Source: Candidatus Rhodoblastus alkanivorans (lineage in GTDB: Bacteria; Pseudomonadota; Alphaproteobacteria; Rhizobiales; Beijerinckiaceae). Taken from it: DNA of 64,000 bases. How positions within the stretch are numbered: the stretch's first letter is position 1; every line of letters starts with the position of its first letter. Location: assembly GCF_022760755.1 (NCBI RefSeq), contig NZ_JAIVFP010000001.1:1840001-1904000 (forward strand). The letters run 5' to 3'. The notes below the pieces were generated by a model that ran no database searches, was not told the DNA's origin, and worked only from the letters and a program-made list of their open reading frames with translations. Positions 26,505-35,249 of the stretch are shown piece after piece. A program made the position numbers and the translations under genes.

Positions 26505-27095
26505 TCAGGCGAGCGGCGCGCCGACCGGCAGGACGTCGCGGCCAAACACACTGCGGAAGACGACGTGGAACATCATGTACCAGGCGGTGAGGGCGCAGAC
26601 GATCAGGTCCCAGGCGGCGATCGGCTTCAGCGAGGGCCGGCCCCAGAACACCAGATCGAGCAGGATGAAACCAATCAGCAGGGTGAGAAAGGTGAGGAAC
26701 ATCGCCTTGCTGATCTTGAACGAGGCGATCCACAGGCCGGCGGTGAACAGGGTATAGCCGAACAGGAAGAAGCCCACGTCGTTTTCATTCAGGGCCAGCA
26801 TCTTGTTGCCGGTGGTCGAGCCGAGCAGATAGGCGCAAAGGATAATCCAGAAGGCGCCATAGCCGGCGAAGGCGGCATAGCCGAAATTATTGCCGGTCTT
26901 CTGCTCCTGGAAGCCGGCGATCAGCTGACCGACGCCGCCGAAGACGAAGCCGCTCCAGATAACCGGGGTGATGCCCATCCAGCCGAGATTGTGGAATTGC
27001 AGCAGCATGGTGGTCATGCCGAAGCCGCCGAGGCCAACCACGGCCGGGTTGCCGAGCACGGGCGCCACAGGATCTTTATCGATAGTTTCCGCCAT
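26505..27095 (-). CDS. Acetate uptake transporter, GPR1/FUN34/SatP family
   Basis: This 196-residue inner-membrane protein has six predicted helices. The family signature NPAVVGLGGFGMTTMLLQFH is near the N-terminus, and FVFGGVGQLIAGFQEQKTGN and FGYAAFAGYGAFWIILCAYL follow. SatP-like proteins move acetate and succinate with protons. The ATG at 27095 is preferred (GAGAGG site before it) over an ATG six codons earlier. It converges on the actP run, so two unrelated acetate importers are neighbours and may be used under different pH or concentration. The gene is followed by a strong terminator. Confidence 0.9.
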   Translation of the reverse strand: MAETIDKDPVAPVLGNPAVVGLGGFGMTTMLLQFHNLGWMGITPVIWSGFVFGGVGQLIAGFQEQKTGNNFGYAAFAGYGAFWIILCAYLLGSTTGNKMLALNENDVGFFLFGYTLFTAGLWIASFKISKAMFLTFLTLLIGFILLDLVFWGRPSLKPIAAWDLIVCALTAWYMMFHVVFRSVFGRDVLPVGAPLA

Positions 27096-27437
27096 TTTCC
27101 TCTCCCTAGTCAATCGTCACGACTCATCCGTGAAAGATTTGGAATGGCCATGACAATACTGACGGCGCCCCCTTTTTTAAAAGGAATGATAACGCCGTTA
27201 GTTTCATGGGTGACATTTTAGCTTGGATTTGAGCGACTTGCAGAGCAGCGCCCTGCATTTCACTTAAACCATCGGGCCTCCGGGGGCGATTATACAATCT
27301 GACTAATTCTTAAGCAGCAGTCTGTTTCAGTTCGAAAATTTCTCATGCGCACGCGCCATCCTCCTCTAAAATGCGCGCCGAATCCGCGCCGATCCGAATT
27401 GTCGGCGCGGCCCGGAATGTTCAGGGAGCGCAGGATT
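27096..27437. other. Divergent promoter region
   Basis: The stretch between the SatP-type gene and the enoyl-CoA hydratase gene has lower GC near 27170-27300 and a near-palindrome CCTTTT/AAAAGG at 27171-27184. Promoters for both directions are expected here. No gene is recognised. Confidence 0.4.
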
Positions 27438-28208
27438 TTGAGCGACGTCACCCTTTTCGAGAACCGCGACGGAATCGCCCATTTCGTCTTCAATCGGCCC
27501 CACGCGCGCAACGCGCTGACCTTCGAAATGTACGAACATTTGCGCGAGGCCTGCGAAAAGGCGGATGCGGATCGTTCGATCAAGGCGCTGCTGATTTACG
27601 GCGCGGGCGAAAAGGCCTTCGCCTCGGGCACCGACATCGCTGAGTTTCGCGCGTTGCAATCGGCGCAGGACGCGGTCGATTACGAGATCAAGATCGAGCG
27701 CGTGCTTTCAACTCTCGAAAAGTGCCGGGTTCCGACCATCGCGGCCATCGCCGGCGCCTGCACCGGCGGCGGCGCGGCGATTGCCGCCTGTTGCGACCTG
27801 CGGATTGCCGCGAGCAGCGCCAAAATCGGTTTCCCCATTGCCCGCACTCTGGGAAATTGCCTTTCCGTCGCCAATTACGGCCGTCTTGCCGGAATCATCG
27901 GCGCGGCGCGGGTCAAGGACCTCATCTTTACGGCGCGGCTTATTGACGCAGAGGAAGCTCGGATGTTCGGCCTGGTCGGGGAGGTCGTCGCGCCCGAGGC
28001 TTTGGCCGCCCGCGCCGAGGAACTGGCGAAGATTGTGGCGAGTCACGCCCCCCTGACCCTGCGCGCGACCAAGGAAGCGCTGCTGCGCCTGCGTCCGCCG
28101 ATGGAGACGGGCGAGGATCTGGTCATCATGTGCTATCGCAGCGCCGATTTTCAGGAAGGCATGGAGGCCTTTCTGGCCAAACGACCGCCACAATGGCGTG
28201 GCCAATGA
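27438..28208 (+). CDS. Enoyl-CoA hydratase/isomerase family protein
   Basis: The crotonase-fold enzyme (256 residues from the TTG at 27438) has the first oxyanion loop at GEKAFASGTDIAEF and the second at AGACTGGGAAIAACCDLRIA, with the usual C-terminal helices EALLRLRPPMETGEDL. The first catalytic Glu position reads CTGGGAAIA, with no Glu in the usual place, so hydration is not certain; isomerase or lyase activity is possible. Starts at ATG 27345 and ATG 27417 are also in frame; TTG 27438 is chosen from the GGGAG site and the family-like beginning SDVTLFENRDGIAHFVFNRP. Cytoplasmic; the substrate is unknown. Confidence 0.85.
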   Translation: MSDVTLFENRDGIAHFVFNRPHARNALTFEMYEHLREACEKADADRSIKALLIYGAGEKAFASGTDIAEFRALQSAQDAVDYEIKIERVLSTLEKCRVPTIAAIAGACTGGGAAIAACCDLRIAASSAKIGFPIARTLGNCLSVANYGRLAGIIGAARVKDLIFTARLIDAEEARMFGLVGEVVAPEALAARAEELAKIVASHAPLTLRATKEALLRLRPPMETGEDLVIMCYRSADFQEGMEAFLAKRPPQWRGQ

Positions 28209-28214
28209 CTATCC

Positions 28215-28631
28215 ATGTTACAGGATCACGAACCGCTGACGGCAGCGCAATTCGGCGCTCACGCCCAGGCCTATGTGGCGAGCGTGGTCCATTTCGGCGG
28301 CGCCGGACCTCGAAGCGTTGTGCGCGCGCTCGACACCCATTTGCAGGCGGTCGAACTGCTGCGCGACGTCTCCCATGCGCGCGACCATAAAGTCGGCCAA
28401 TGGCGCGAGAAGCTGGGGCAAGCGGGCTTCGCGGTCGAGCAAGAGACCTTTTGGCGCCTGCGGATGTATTTCGCCGCCTGGACGCAACGTATCGGGACGC
28501 CGGCGCCGCTCGCCGAGGCGATCCGCCCGCTCCAGGAGAAGGCCGACGATGAGACACGGGCTTTTTTCGCGATAGAGAGCGACGGGTCGTTCCAACTCGA
28601 CGCAGCGATGTTCTTGGTGGCCGCAGTTTGA
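28215..28631 (+). pseudogene. SAM-dependent methyltransferase with the SAM-binding core deleted
   Basis: The 138-codon frame joins the two ends of a class I methyltransferase of about 250 residues. The start (PLTAAQFGAHAQAYVASVVH) matches the first helix of this family, and THLQAVELLRDVSHARDHKV plus RLRMYFAAWTQRIGTP match its C-terminal third. The middle, with the glycine-rich SAM loop (DLGCGxG type) and following strands, is missing: about 110 residues are gone between residues 32 and 45, leaving the frame open. It cannot bind SAM, so it is most likely a nonfunctional remnant. It follows the enoyl-CoA hydratase by six bases. Confidence 0.65.
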
Positions 28632-28900
28632 ACAACATGTTGAATCTACTTCCGATGCCAGGAAAGACTTCGGATTTTGTAATTCGACTTTATCTCCTTG
28701 CGTCATTTTGTTACCCTAGCGATAGGATATACTGAAATTCATGATTAACCCGCGCTTAACTTGCGGGTCCTCGTTGTAATGGTGCACCATTGAACGGTCG
28801 TTGGGGCGTGTCGCCCAGCCCGTCCATGGCGGGGACTCGCGCCGCGATCTTTCGACTTTTTTTTGGGTCTTGCGCCCGAGGCTATCAATGCGTGAGAGCG

Positions 28901-29287
28901 ATGACGACGAATTTTATTGATCGGCATGTTGGCATGCGGCTGAAGGCGCTCCGCGAGAGCCGCGGCTTCACGCCGGAAAGGCTTGCCTCGGCGCTGAAAA
29001 TATCCACCGGCCGCCTGCAAGATCTCGAAGAGGGACGCGAGCGTATCACCGCCGATCTGATGCGGCCTTTGTCGCGCGTGCTGAACGCGGCCCCGGCCGA
29101 CTTCTTCGACGGCTTTTCGGTCACGGCGCAGGGCGTGGTCCGGCTGACCGAGGACGACGCCCGCGCGGCGGACGAGGAGGCGCGCCTGACGCGCGATTTC
29201 GCCCTAATCCGCGACGAGGACGCACGGCAGCTCATCCTCGCTCTGGTTTCGAGCTACGCCGCTTTCGGCGATCTGGCCAAGGCCTGA
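28901..29287 (+). CDS. XRE-family transcriptional regulator
   Basis: The 128-residue protein has an N-terminal Cro/CI-type helix-turn-helix (about residues 10-65): GMRLKALRESRGFTPERLAS followed by ALKISTGRLQDLEEGRERIT. The rest is helical and acidic (TEDDARAADEEARLTRDFAL) and may sense a signal or dimerise. The ATG at 28901 is preferred because GAGAG lies just before it and it starts the domain; the frame is open to 28790. Rhizobial proteins of this type include PraR-like regulators of biofilm and symbiosis genes, but the similarity here is only general. Confidence 0.8.
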   Translation: MTTNFIDRHVGMRLKALRESRGFTPERLASALKISTGRLQDLEEGRERITADLMRPLSRVLNAAPADFFDGFSVTAQGVVRLTEDDARAADEEARLTRDFALIRDEDARQLILALVSSYAAFGDLAKA

Positions 29288-29756
29288 TCGGGGCGCTGAT
29301 TTATATCAGTGTGGCATAGCCTTTTTCGGCGCATTTCGTCTCCGGCGATCGAGGCGCGAGGAATCCCTCGCCGGGTCCAAAAGCCGAGCTGTTTTCTTTT
29401 CGATGAAGCTTGGTCGCCTCGCGCGCCCCTAGCACTGGCGACATGTGGGTCGAAAGGCGCCTCGGCGTGATGGGCGAGCCGGATGCCGAAATATGACCAA
29501 GGGGCTCGCGCGCCACAAACAAATCGATCCGCCGCCGCGCCAACGCCGCTGGATCGTCCATGTCCTGCGTAAAATCCGTGACTATACAGGAAGTTGAACC
29601 TATGGCCCTTATGGGGCAGCCCGTTCCAATTCCTGCGTCCGGCCCCGCAGCAGCCGGCGTCGCTCCATAGTGGCCTTGGCCGGGAGCGCCGACCTGGATT
29701 TAACTGGATAAAAACAATAGACATTATTATTTTTGGCGAAGCTACAGGAGGCCGCT
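29288..29756. other. Gene-free stretch
   Basis: Open frames on the minus strand (for example 29301-29561) have no ribosome site or recognisable domain. I see nothing supported in this stretch. The last bases contain the GGAGG site of the next gene. Confidence 0.4.
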
Positions 29757-30101
29757 ATGGCGAAACTGGTTGAAAACCCCGAAGTCGCAACAGTCGCGCT
29801 GGCGTCGCTGGTCAAAATGATCAGCCTGTTGGTTGCGGAACTGGTGGTCGGGACGCACCACGACAATATCGACCTCGTCGAATCCAACGTCCGCGCCAAG
29901 CTGTTCGCCTCGGTCGATGGCGTCTCCAGCGAAGCGACCGCCGCCGGCGTCGCCCTCGCCCACCGCCTGGTCGAGCCGGTGCTGCGCGACCTTCGCGCCC
30001 GCGCCGAGGCCCGCCTTCGTGAGGAGGAGGCCGAAGGCGACGCAAATCCCGCGGAAGCGCCGAGCGCTTTGCCGAAAGTGGCGCCTTCCCGCCTCAACTG
30101 A
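29757..30101 (+). CDS. Hypothetical protein (114 aa)
   Basis: I do not recognise this protein. It has a helical N-terminus (MAKLVENPEVATVALASLVK), one hydrophobic but not fully membrane-like stretch (about 12-32), a central helix with VESNVRAKLFASVDGVSSEA, and a basic/acidic helix (VLRDLRARAEARLREEEAEG) ending in a Pro-rich tail. This fits a small all-helical soluble or peripheral protein. A GGAGG site seven bases before the ATG decides the start. It converges with the quinone oxidoreductase gene, nine bases apart. Confidence 0.5.
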   Translation: MAKLVENPEVATVALASLVKMISLLVAELVVGTHHDNIDLVESNVRAKLFASVDGVSSEATAAGVALAHRLVEPVLRDLRARAEARLREEEAEGDANPAEAPSALPKVAPSRLN

Positions 30102-30110
30102 ACGCGAGGC

Positions 30111-31118
30111 TCATTTTCCGGCCAGCAGCACGATCTTGCCGAGATGGGCGGAGGATTCCATCAGTTCATGGGCGGCGCGCGCCTGTTCAAGCGGGAAGGT
30201 CGCGTGGACGACAGGCTTCACCGCCCCGCTGTCGAGCAGCGGCCAGACCTTTTCCCGTAAAGCGGCGGCGATCGCCGCCTTGACCGCCAGGGGGCGCGCG
30301 CGCAGGGTCGAGCCGGTCAGGGTCAGGCGCTTGAGCATCATGTTCATGAAATCGAAATCCTTGACCTTGCTGCCTTGCAGAAAGGCGATCTGCACCAGAC
30401 GCCCATCCGGCGCCAGCGCCGAGAGGTTCTTCTGGAGATAGGGTCCGCCGACCATGTCCAGAATCACGTCCACGCCTTTCTTGCCGGTGAGAGCCTTCAC
30501 CTCGGCGACGAAATCCTGCTCGCGATAATCGATCGCGACATCGGCGCCGAGGGTCTTGCAGAACGCGACCTTTTCCGCCGAGCCGGCGGTGGTGAAGACT
30601 CTGGCGCCCGCGTGTTTGGCGAGCTGGATCGCGGTCGAGCCGATGCCGCTCGACCCGCCATGGACGAGAAAGGTCTCGCCGGGCTTCAAGGCGCCGCGGG
30701 AAAAGACATTGTCATAGACGGTGAAGAAGGTTTCGGGGACGCCCGCCGCCTCGGTCAGGCCGAGCGGCTTCGGCCTGGGCAGGCAGAGTGGCGCGTCGGC
30801 CAAACAATAGTCCGCATAGCCGCCGGAGCCGACCAGAGCGCAGATTTCATCGCCGACGCGCAATCCCTCGACGCCCTCACCGAGCGCGACGATCCGGCCG
30901 GCGATTTCGAGTCCTGGAACCTCGCTCTCGCCCGGCGGCGGCGGATAGAGGCCGGCGCGCTGGATGCAGTCGGGCCGGTTGACCCCGGCGGCGGCGACCT
31001 CGACCAGAACCTTTCCGGGTCCGGGCGCCGGAACCGGCGCATCGCGCATTTTGATCACCTCCGGGCCGCCGGCGCCGTCGAAGAAAATTTCGCGCATGGT
31101 TGCGGGCAAAGCGGCCAT
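30111..31118 (-). CDS. NAD(P)H quinone oxidoreductase, PIG3/zeta-crystallin type
   Basis: This 335-residue zinc-free MDR oxidoreductase reduces quinones or other electrophiles with NADPH. The signature GVNRPDCIQRAGLYPPPPGE is present, the GHE of zinc enzymes is replaced by VPGLEIAG, and the nucleotide-binding turn is HGGSSGIGSTAIQLAK. C-terminal QLKV-like blocks (AAHELMESSAHLGKIVL) complete the domain. The ATG at 31118 is preferred to an upstream ATG at 31160 that would overlap the neighbour. It follows the TauE/SafE-type permease gene by 13 bases on the same strand, so the two may be cotranscribed. Confidence 0.9.
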   Translation of the reverse strand: MAALPATMREIFFDGAGGPEVIKMRDAPVPAPGPGKVLVEVAAAGVNRPDCIQRAGLYPPPPGESEVPGLEIAGRIVALGEGVEGLRVGDEICALVGSGGYADYCLADAPLCLPRPKPLGLTEAAGVPETFFTVYDNVFSRGALKPGETFLVHGGSSGIGSTAIQLAKHAGARVFTTAGSAEKVAFCKTLGADVAIDYREQDFVAEVKALTGKKGVDVILDMVGGPYLQKNLSALAPDGRLVQIAFLQGSKVKDFDFMNMMLKRLTLTGSTLRARPLAVKAAIAAALREKVWPLLDSGAVKPVVHATFPLEQARAAHELMESSAHLGKIVLLAGK

Positions 31119-31131
31119 CGGAGACTCCGGG

Positions 31132-31881
31132 TCAAAACGTCTTGAGATAGAAGTGAACACTTAGCACGAGGCCGATGAAAATCACGAACAGGCGGACAAA
31201 GAGCGCCGGAATGCGCGACCCTGCATGCGCGCCGGCGAATCCGCCCGCGATCGAGCCGGCGGAAAGCACGACCGCCTCCAGCCAATGCACGCGGCCCGAG
31301 AACAGGAAAACGGCGGTCGCCGTTGCGTTCATCAGGGTCGCAAGAAGCATTTTCAGGCTGTTCATCAGGACGATGTCCTTCAGCCCATAGAGCGTCAGGG
31401 CGGCCAGCATCAGAATGCCGATGCCGCCGCCGAAATAGCCGCCATAGATGGCGACGAAACATTGGGCGACCAGCACGCCGGTGGCGCTCAGCACCTGCTT
31501 GTCGGCCTTTTTCGGCATGACCATTCCGGCCGCGAACACCAGGGTTGCGCCGAGCAGGAGGAAGGGCACCAGACGCTCGAACACGTGTTCGGAGGTGGAT
31601 AGCAGCAGGATCGCGCCGAAAAAGCCCCCGACCAGCGAAACGATCGCGAGGATGCGGCCGTTGATGCGCGGATCTTCCAGGGTTTTGGCCAGGCTGTCGC
31701 GATAGGCGTAGGTCGTCGCGATCTGCGCCGGGAACAAGGCGATGGTCGAGGTGGCGTTGGCGCTGATCGCCGGCAGTCCGGCGCCGATCAGGGCGGGAAA
31801 GGTGAGGAAGGAGCCGCCGCCCGCCAACGCATTGATGAAACCCGCGCCAAAGCCGGCGAGGACGAGAAGAAGAAAATGCAT
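31132..31881 (-). CDS. Sulfite exporter TauE/SafE family permease
   Basis: The 249-residue integral membrane protein has about eight helices. The two family repeats are visible: AGFGAGFINALAGGGSFLTF near residue 10 and YGGYFGGGIGILMLAALTLY near residue 135, each with a Gly-rich turn. TauE/SafE proteins move small organic or inorganic acids such as sulfoacetate, sulfite or related anions across the inner membrane. The substrate here is not evident. It starts the two-gene run with the quinone oxidoreductase. Confidence 0.88.
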   Translation of the reverse strand: MHFLLLVLAGFGAGFINALAGGGSFLTFPALIGAGLPAISANATSTIALFPAQIATTYAYRDSLAKTLEDPRINGRILAIVSLVGGFFGAILLLSTSEHVFERLVPFLLLGATLVFAAGMVMPKKADKQVLSATGVLVAQCFVAIYGGYFGGGIGILMLAALTLYGLKDIVLMNSLKMLLATLMNATATAVFLFSGRVHWLEAVVLSAGSIAGGFAGAHAGSRIPALFVRLFVIFIGLVLSVHFYLKTF

Positions 31882-32049
31882 GGGCGGGAGGTCCGGCAGG
31901 CAGCAGGCCCTCCTTTAGCGGCAATATTACGAGAGGCCAAACAACTTGTTGCAATGCGGGATAAAATTCCCCCGCGGCGTCCTGCGGTCTTGACCCGGAG
32001 CGCTGGATCGCCTCTCCTGCCGGAGCCATTCTTTCGCGGAGAGGACCCC

Positions 32050-33096
32050 GTGAATCATATTCCGCCCAAGGCTTTACCCTCCCTGTTCGCCGACGTTTTG
32101 TTGCGGGCGCTTTTGATTGCTGCGCCGATGTTTTTTGTGGCGCCGCCGGCCTGGGCCCTGGACAGGGTGGTTTTCGCTTCGAACTGGCTGGCCCAGGCCG
32201 AGCACGGCGGCTTCTATCAGGCGGTCGAGGACGGGACTTACGCCAAATACGGCCTCGACGTGAAAATCGTTCCCGGTGGCCCGGAAAGGAACAACCGCCT
32301 GCTGCTCGCCGCCGGCCGGGCCGATTTCTACATGGGCGACAATCTGATCGGGGAATTTTCGGCGCTCGCGGAAAATATCCCGATCGTCACCGTCGCCGCG
32401 ATCTTCCAGAAGGATCCCCTCGTTTTCATGTCCCATCCCGGCGCCGGGCTCGACCGTTTCGAGGATTTGCCCAAGGCTGACAAGGCCTTCGTCGGGCTGG
32501 CGACGCTCACCACGGTCTGGCCGTGGATGGAGAAGGAATGGGGGTTCAGGCGCGACCGGGTCGCGACCTATAATTTCAATTCCGCGCCCTTCATCGCCGA
32601 CAAACATTCGATCGAGCAGGGCTATCTGACCTCGGAGCCCTTCGCCATCGCGCGCTCTGGCGGCTTCAAGCCCAATGTCTTCCTGCTCGCCGATCACGGC
32701 TATGACACCTATGCCACGACCATCGAGACCCGCCGCGACCTGCTGGAGAAGAATCCCGATCTGGTGCGGCGCTTCGTCGAAGCGTCGATCCTAGGCTGGG
32801 TCCATTATCTCCATGGCGACAATCGCGCCGCCAACGCTTTGATCAAGCGCGAAAATCCAGACATGGACGATGCCCAGATCGCCTTTTCCTTTCAACAGAT
32901 GAAGGCTCATGGCATTGTCGAATCGGGCGACGCCCTGACCCGCGGAATCGGCGCGATGGATAGCGCGCGGATCGCCCGTTTCTATCACGAGATGGCGGCG
33001 GCGGGCGCTGCGCCCGCCGGGCTCGATCTCGCCCTCGGCTTCGATTATTCTTTTGTTAACAAGGGCCTGGGCCTGGAAGGGCTGAGCCGGAATTGA
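32050..33096 (+). CDS. ABC transporter substrate-binding protein, NMT1/THI5-like
   Basis: The 348-residue protein has a signal peptide (about 1-35, LLRALLIAAPMFFVAPPAWA), then two lobes of the NMT1/SsuA-type binding fold: VVFASNWLAQAEHGGFYQAV at the front, ADFYMGDNLIG and TLTTVWPWMEKEWG at the hinge. It binds an unidentified aromatic or pyrimidine-like compound outside the inner membrane. The CCCFC zinc motif of ThiY is absent, so a thiamin precursor is not indicated. GTG at 32050, with GAGAGGA upstream, is the start; its stop overlaps the ATPase start. No riboswitch was recognised upstream. Confidence 0.82.
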   Translation: MNHIPPKALPSLFADVLLRALLIAAPMFFVAPPAWALDRVVFASNWLAQAEHGGFYQAVEDGTYAKYGLDVKIVPGGPERNNRLLLAAGRADFYMGDNLIGEFSALAENIPIVTVAAIFQKDPLVFMSHPGAGLDRFEDLPKADKAFVGLATLTTVWPWMEKEWGFRRDRVATYNFNSAPFIADKHSIEQGYLTSEPFAIARSGGFKPNVFLLADHGYDTYATTIETRRDLLEKNPDLVRRFVEASILGWVHYLHGDNRAANALIKRENPDMDDAQIAFSFQQMKAHGIVESGDALTRGIGAMDSARIARFYHEMAAAGAAPAGLDLALGFDYSFVNKGLGLEGLSRN

Positions 33097-33851
33097 GCGC
33101 GCCGCTCGCCATTTTGAGCGATCTGCGGCTTGCCTTTCCGGGGCAGGGGGCTCCCGCGCTCGACGGCGTGCGGCTCGATCTTCTGCCCGGCGAAACCCTG
33201 TGCCTGCTCGGCCCCTCGGGCTGCGGCAAATCCACTTTGCTGCGGCTGATCGCCGGGATCGAACAGCCGGATTCGGGCGAAATCCGCTGGCGCGACGGCG
33301 TCGCGCCCAAGATCGGCTTCGTATTCCAGGAGCCGACCCTGATGCCTTGGGCCGATCTCTTCGCCAATGTCCATCTGCCGCTGCGGCTTGCGGGCGTGAG
33401 CCGGCGCGACGCCGCGCCGAAAGTCGAGGCCGCGCTGGCGGGGGTGGGCTTGAGCGACCGTCTGCGCGCTTTGCCGCGCGAACTCTCCGGCGGCATGAAA
33501 ATGCGCGTCTCGATCGCCCGCGCGCTGGTGGACGAACCGGAGTTGCTCCTGCTCGACGAGCCTTTCGCCGCGCTCGACGAGATCACCCGCTGGCAGCTCA
33601 ACGATGCTTTGCTCGACCTGCGCCGCAAGAGCGCGGCGACCGTGGTTTTCGTCACCCATTCGGTTTACGAGAGCGCCTATCTCGCCGACCGCGTTGCGAT
33701 CATGCGCGCGCGGCCTGGCCGGATCGATTCGATCCTGTCTCTCGAACGTGGGCCGACGCGCGGGCTCGAACTGCGCCGCAGCGCCGTTTTCGCGCAAGAT
33801 TGCGCGCGCATTGCGGAAGGGTTGCAACAGGCGATGGGGAGGGCGGCGTGA
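33093..33851 (+). CDS. ABC transporter ATP-binding protein (SsuB/TauB type)
   Basis: The 252-residue ATPase energises the importer encoded around it. Walker A is LLGPSGCGKSTLLRLIAG, the Q-loop lies in FVFQEPTLMPWADLFANV, the signature is LSGGMKMRVSIARAL, Walker B is LLLLDEPFAALDE and the switch His is in VFVTHSVYESAYLADR. Length is typical of NitT/TauT-type systems. The start is TTG at 33093, overlapping the binding-protein stop by four bases; the stop in turn overlaps the permease start, so the three genes form a tight operon. Confidence 0.92.
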   Translation: MSAPLAILSDLRLAFPGQGAPALDGVRLDLLPGETLCLLGPSGCGKSTLLRLIAGIEQPDSGEIRWRDGVAPKIGFVFQEPTLMPWADLFANVHLPLRLAGVSRRDAAPKVEAALAGVGLSDRLRALPRELSGGMKMRVSIARALVDEPELLLLDEPFAALDEITRWQLNDALLDLRRKSAATVVFVTHSVYESAYLADRVAIMRARPGRIDSILSLERGPTRGLELRRSAVFAQDCARIAEGLQQAMGRAA

Positions 33852-34618
33852 ACGGCTTTGTCGCGCGGTTGGCTCCCCTCATTGCGCTCGCGGCCCTGAT
33901 CGCGCTGTGGGAGGCCCTGGTTCGCCTGCTCGCGATTCCTCCGGCGCAATTGCCGGCGCCGAGCGTGATCGCCGCGACTTTGTTCGACAATGGGCCGCAA
34001 TTGCTGGCGGCGACCGCGACCACCTTGACCGAGGCGGTGGAGGCGCTGGCTCTGGCGGCGGCCGGCGGCGTGGCTTTGGCCGTGCTGTTCGCCTGGTCGC
34101 CCTGGCTGGAAAAGACGCTGCTGCCGCTCGCCATCGCACTGCAGGTGACGCCGCTGATCGCGATCGCGCCGTTGCTGCTGATCTACCTGCAGCCGAAGGC
34201 CGCCGTGCTCGCCTGCGCCTTCCTGGTCGCCTTTTTCCCGATCCTTTCCAACGCCTCGGCCGGGCTCGGGGCGACGGACCGGGGTCTGATCGAGCTTTTC
34301 CGCCTCAAGGGCGCGTCGCGGCTAAAGATCCTGCTATGGCTCCGGCTGCCCGCAGCCCTGCCGCAGATCTTCACCGGCCTGCGCATCGGCGGCGTTTTAT
34401 CGCTCATCGGCGCGGTGGCGGCCGAACTTGCGGCCGGCGCGTCGGGGCAGGGCGAGGGCCTCGCCTTCCGCATTGTCGAGGCGGGCTATCGCCTCAAGAT
34501 CCCGATGATGTATGCCGCCGTGGTCCTGCTCTGCCTGTGCGGCGTGGCGCTCTACGGCGGTTTGGCCGCGCTGGACGCGATTTTGCTGCGACGGTGGCGC
34601 GATGAGCCTCGATACTAA
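33848..34618 (+). CDS. ABC transporter permease (SsuC/TauC type)
   Basis: The 256-residue inner-membrane permease has about six helices and the EAA loop ELFRLKGASRLKILLWLRLP that contacts the ATPase. Recognisable segments are ALAAAGGVALAVLFAWSPWL, ALQVTPLIAIAPLLLIYL and LSLIGAVAAELAAGASGQGE. GTG at 33848 overlaps the end of the ATPase gene. It is the third and last member of the importer operon. The substrate stays open; the family moves nitrate, sulfonates, taurine, pyrimidines or aromatic acids. Confidence 0.9.
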   Translation: MNGFVARLAPLIALAALIALWEALVRLLAIPPAQLPAPSVIAATLFDNGPQLLAATATTLTEAVEALALAAAGGVALAVLFAWSPWLEKTLLPLAIALQVTPLIAIAPLLLIYLQPKAAVLACAFLVAFFPILSNASAGLGATDRGLIELFRLKGASRLKILLWLRLPAALPQIFTGLRIGGVLSLIGAVAAELAAGASGQGEGLAFRIVEAGYRLKIPMMYAAVVLLCLCGVALYGGLAALDAILLRRWRDEPRY

Positions 34619-35249
34619 AGTCGAATTCCGAGCGGAAGCTTTGCCGGGCGCCAATCCGAGCGCTCGGCGCAATGAATGGTTGAAACTCCAATGCCTTAAA
34701 GGGAGAGGCGGCGGCGATCTGCGGCAATTTGCCGTAGGGAAAACTTGTGTGTTGTTTCGATCACTGTCAAATAAAATTCCCGTGATCCACATTTTCGCCC
34801 TTTTTTTCGCTTTTTTTCGACTTGCTCAAGCGGCGGCGCACTCGCCCGAGTCGAATCTCATTCGGGCCGCGCCGGAGCGCATTCGTGAACCGGGAGAGTC
34901 GCGAATGCGCAAGTCATTGCTTTGAAGGAAGTTCACTTCGCAAGGCGACAGCGCTTTTCGAAGAATGCGAACGGCTGCGCGGCGCCCGCCCCCCATGGCG
35001 CCGCCCGGAATGCAGCGCCGGAAACGGGAGGGGACGGGCAGAAAATATGCAGCTTTCTCTGAGAGCCGTTAAGAGGAAATTAGGGATAATTCGCTTCAAT
35101 CCTAGGACGTTCGGCGTCCTTAGCCCTTCGGCGAACCGTTCCGGCGCCACGGCGCCGTCGAATCGCTGCTCATCCACCCTGGGGACCGCTCTCGTTCCCG
35201 CCGAACCGCGCCGCGGCGCGACCAGTGTTTTGTATTCGGGGTCCGGCGT
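34619..35249. other. Gene-free stretch of about 630 bases
   Basis: Downstream of the permease the DNA carries several T-rich runs around 34795-34820 that could terminate the transporter transcript, then GC-rich sequence with inverted repeats. An open frame at 34602-34925 lacks a recognisable product. The promoter of the DUF2778 gene is expected near the AT-rich segment at 35045-35105. Confidence 0.4.

Noticed and set aside
27144-27221. 25-codon hydrophobic frame in the divergent promoter region
   Set aside because: No convincing ribosome site; placed in a promoter region; chance frame likely.
29301-29561. 86-codon minus-strand frame in a gap
   Set aside because: No ribosome site or recognisable domain; sequence looks noncoding.
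31882-32049. TPP riboswitch upstream of the NMT1-type binding protein
   Set aside because: Looked for the conserved CUGAGA and related blocks of the THI element; they are not present.
34602-34925. 107-codon frame overlapping the permease stop
   Set aside because: It has one hydrophobic stretch, but no family, no ribosome site and a tail of low-complexity sequence; support is too weak.
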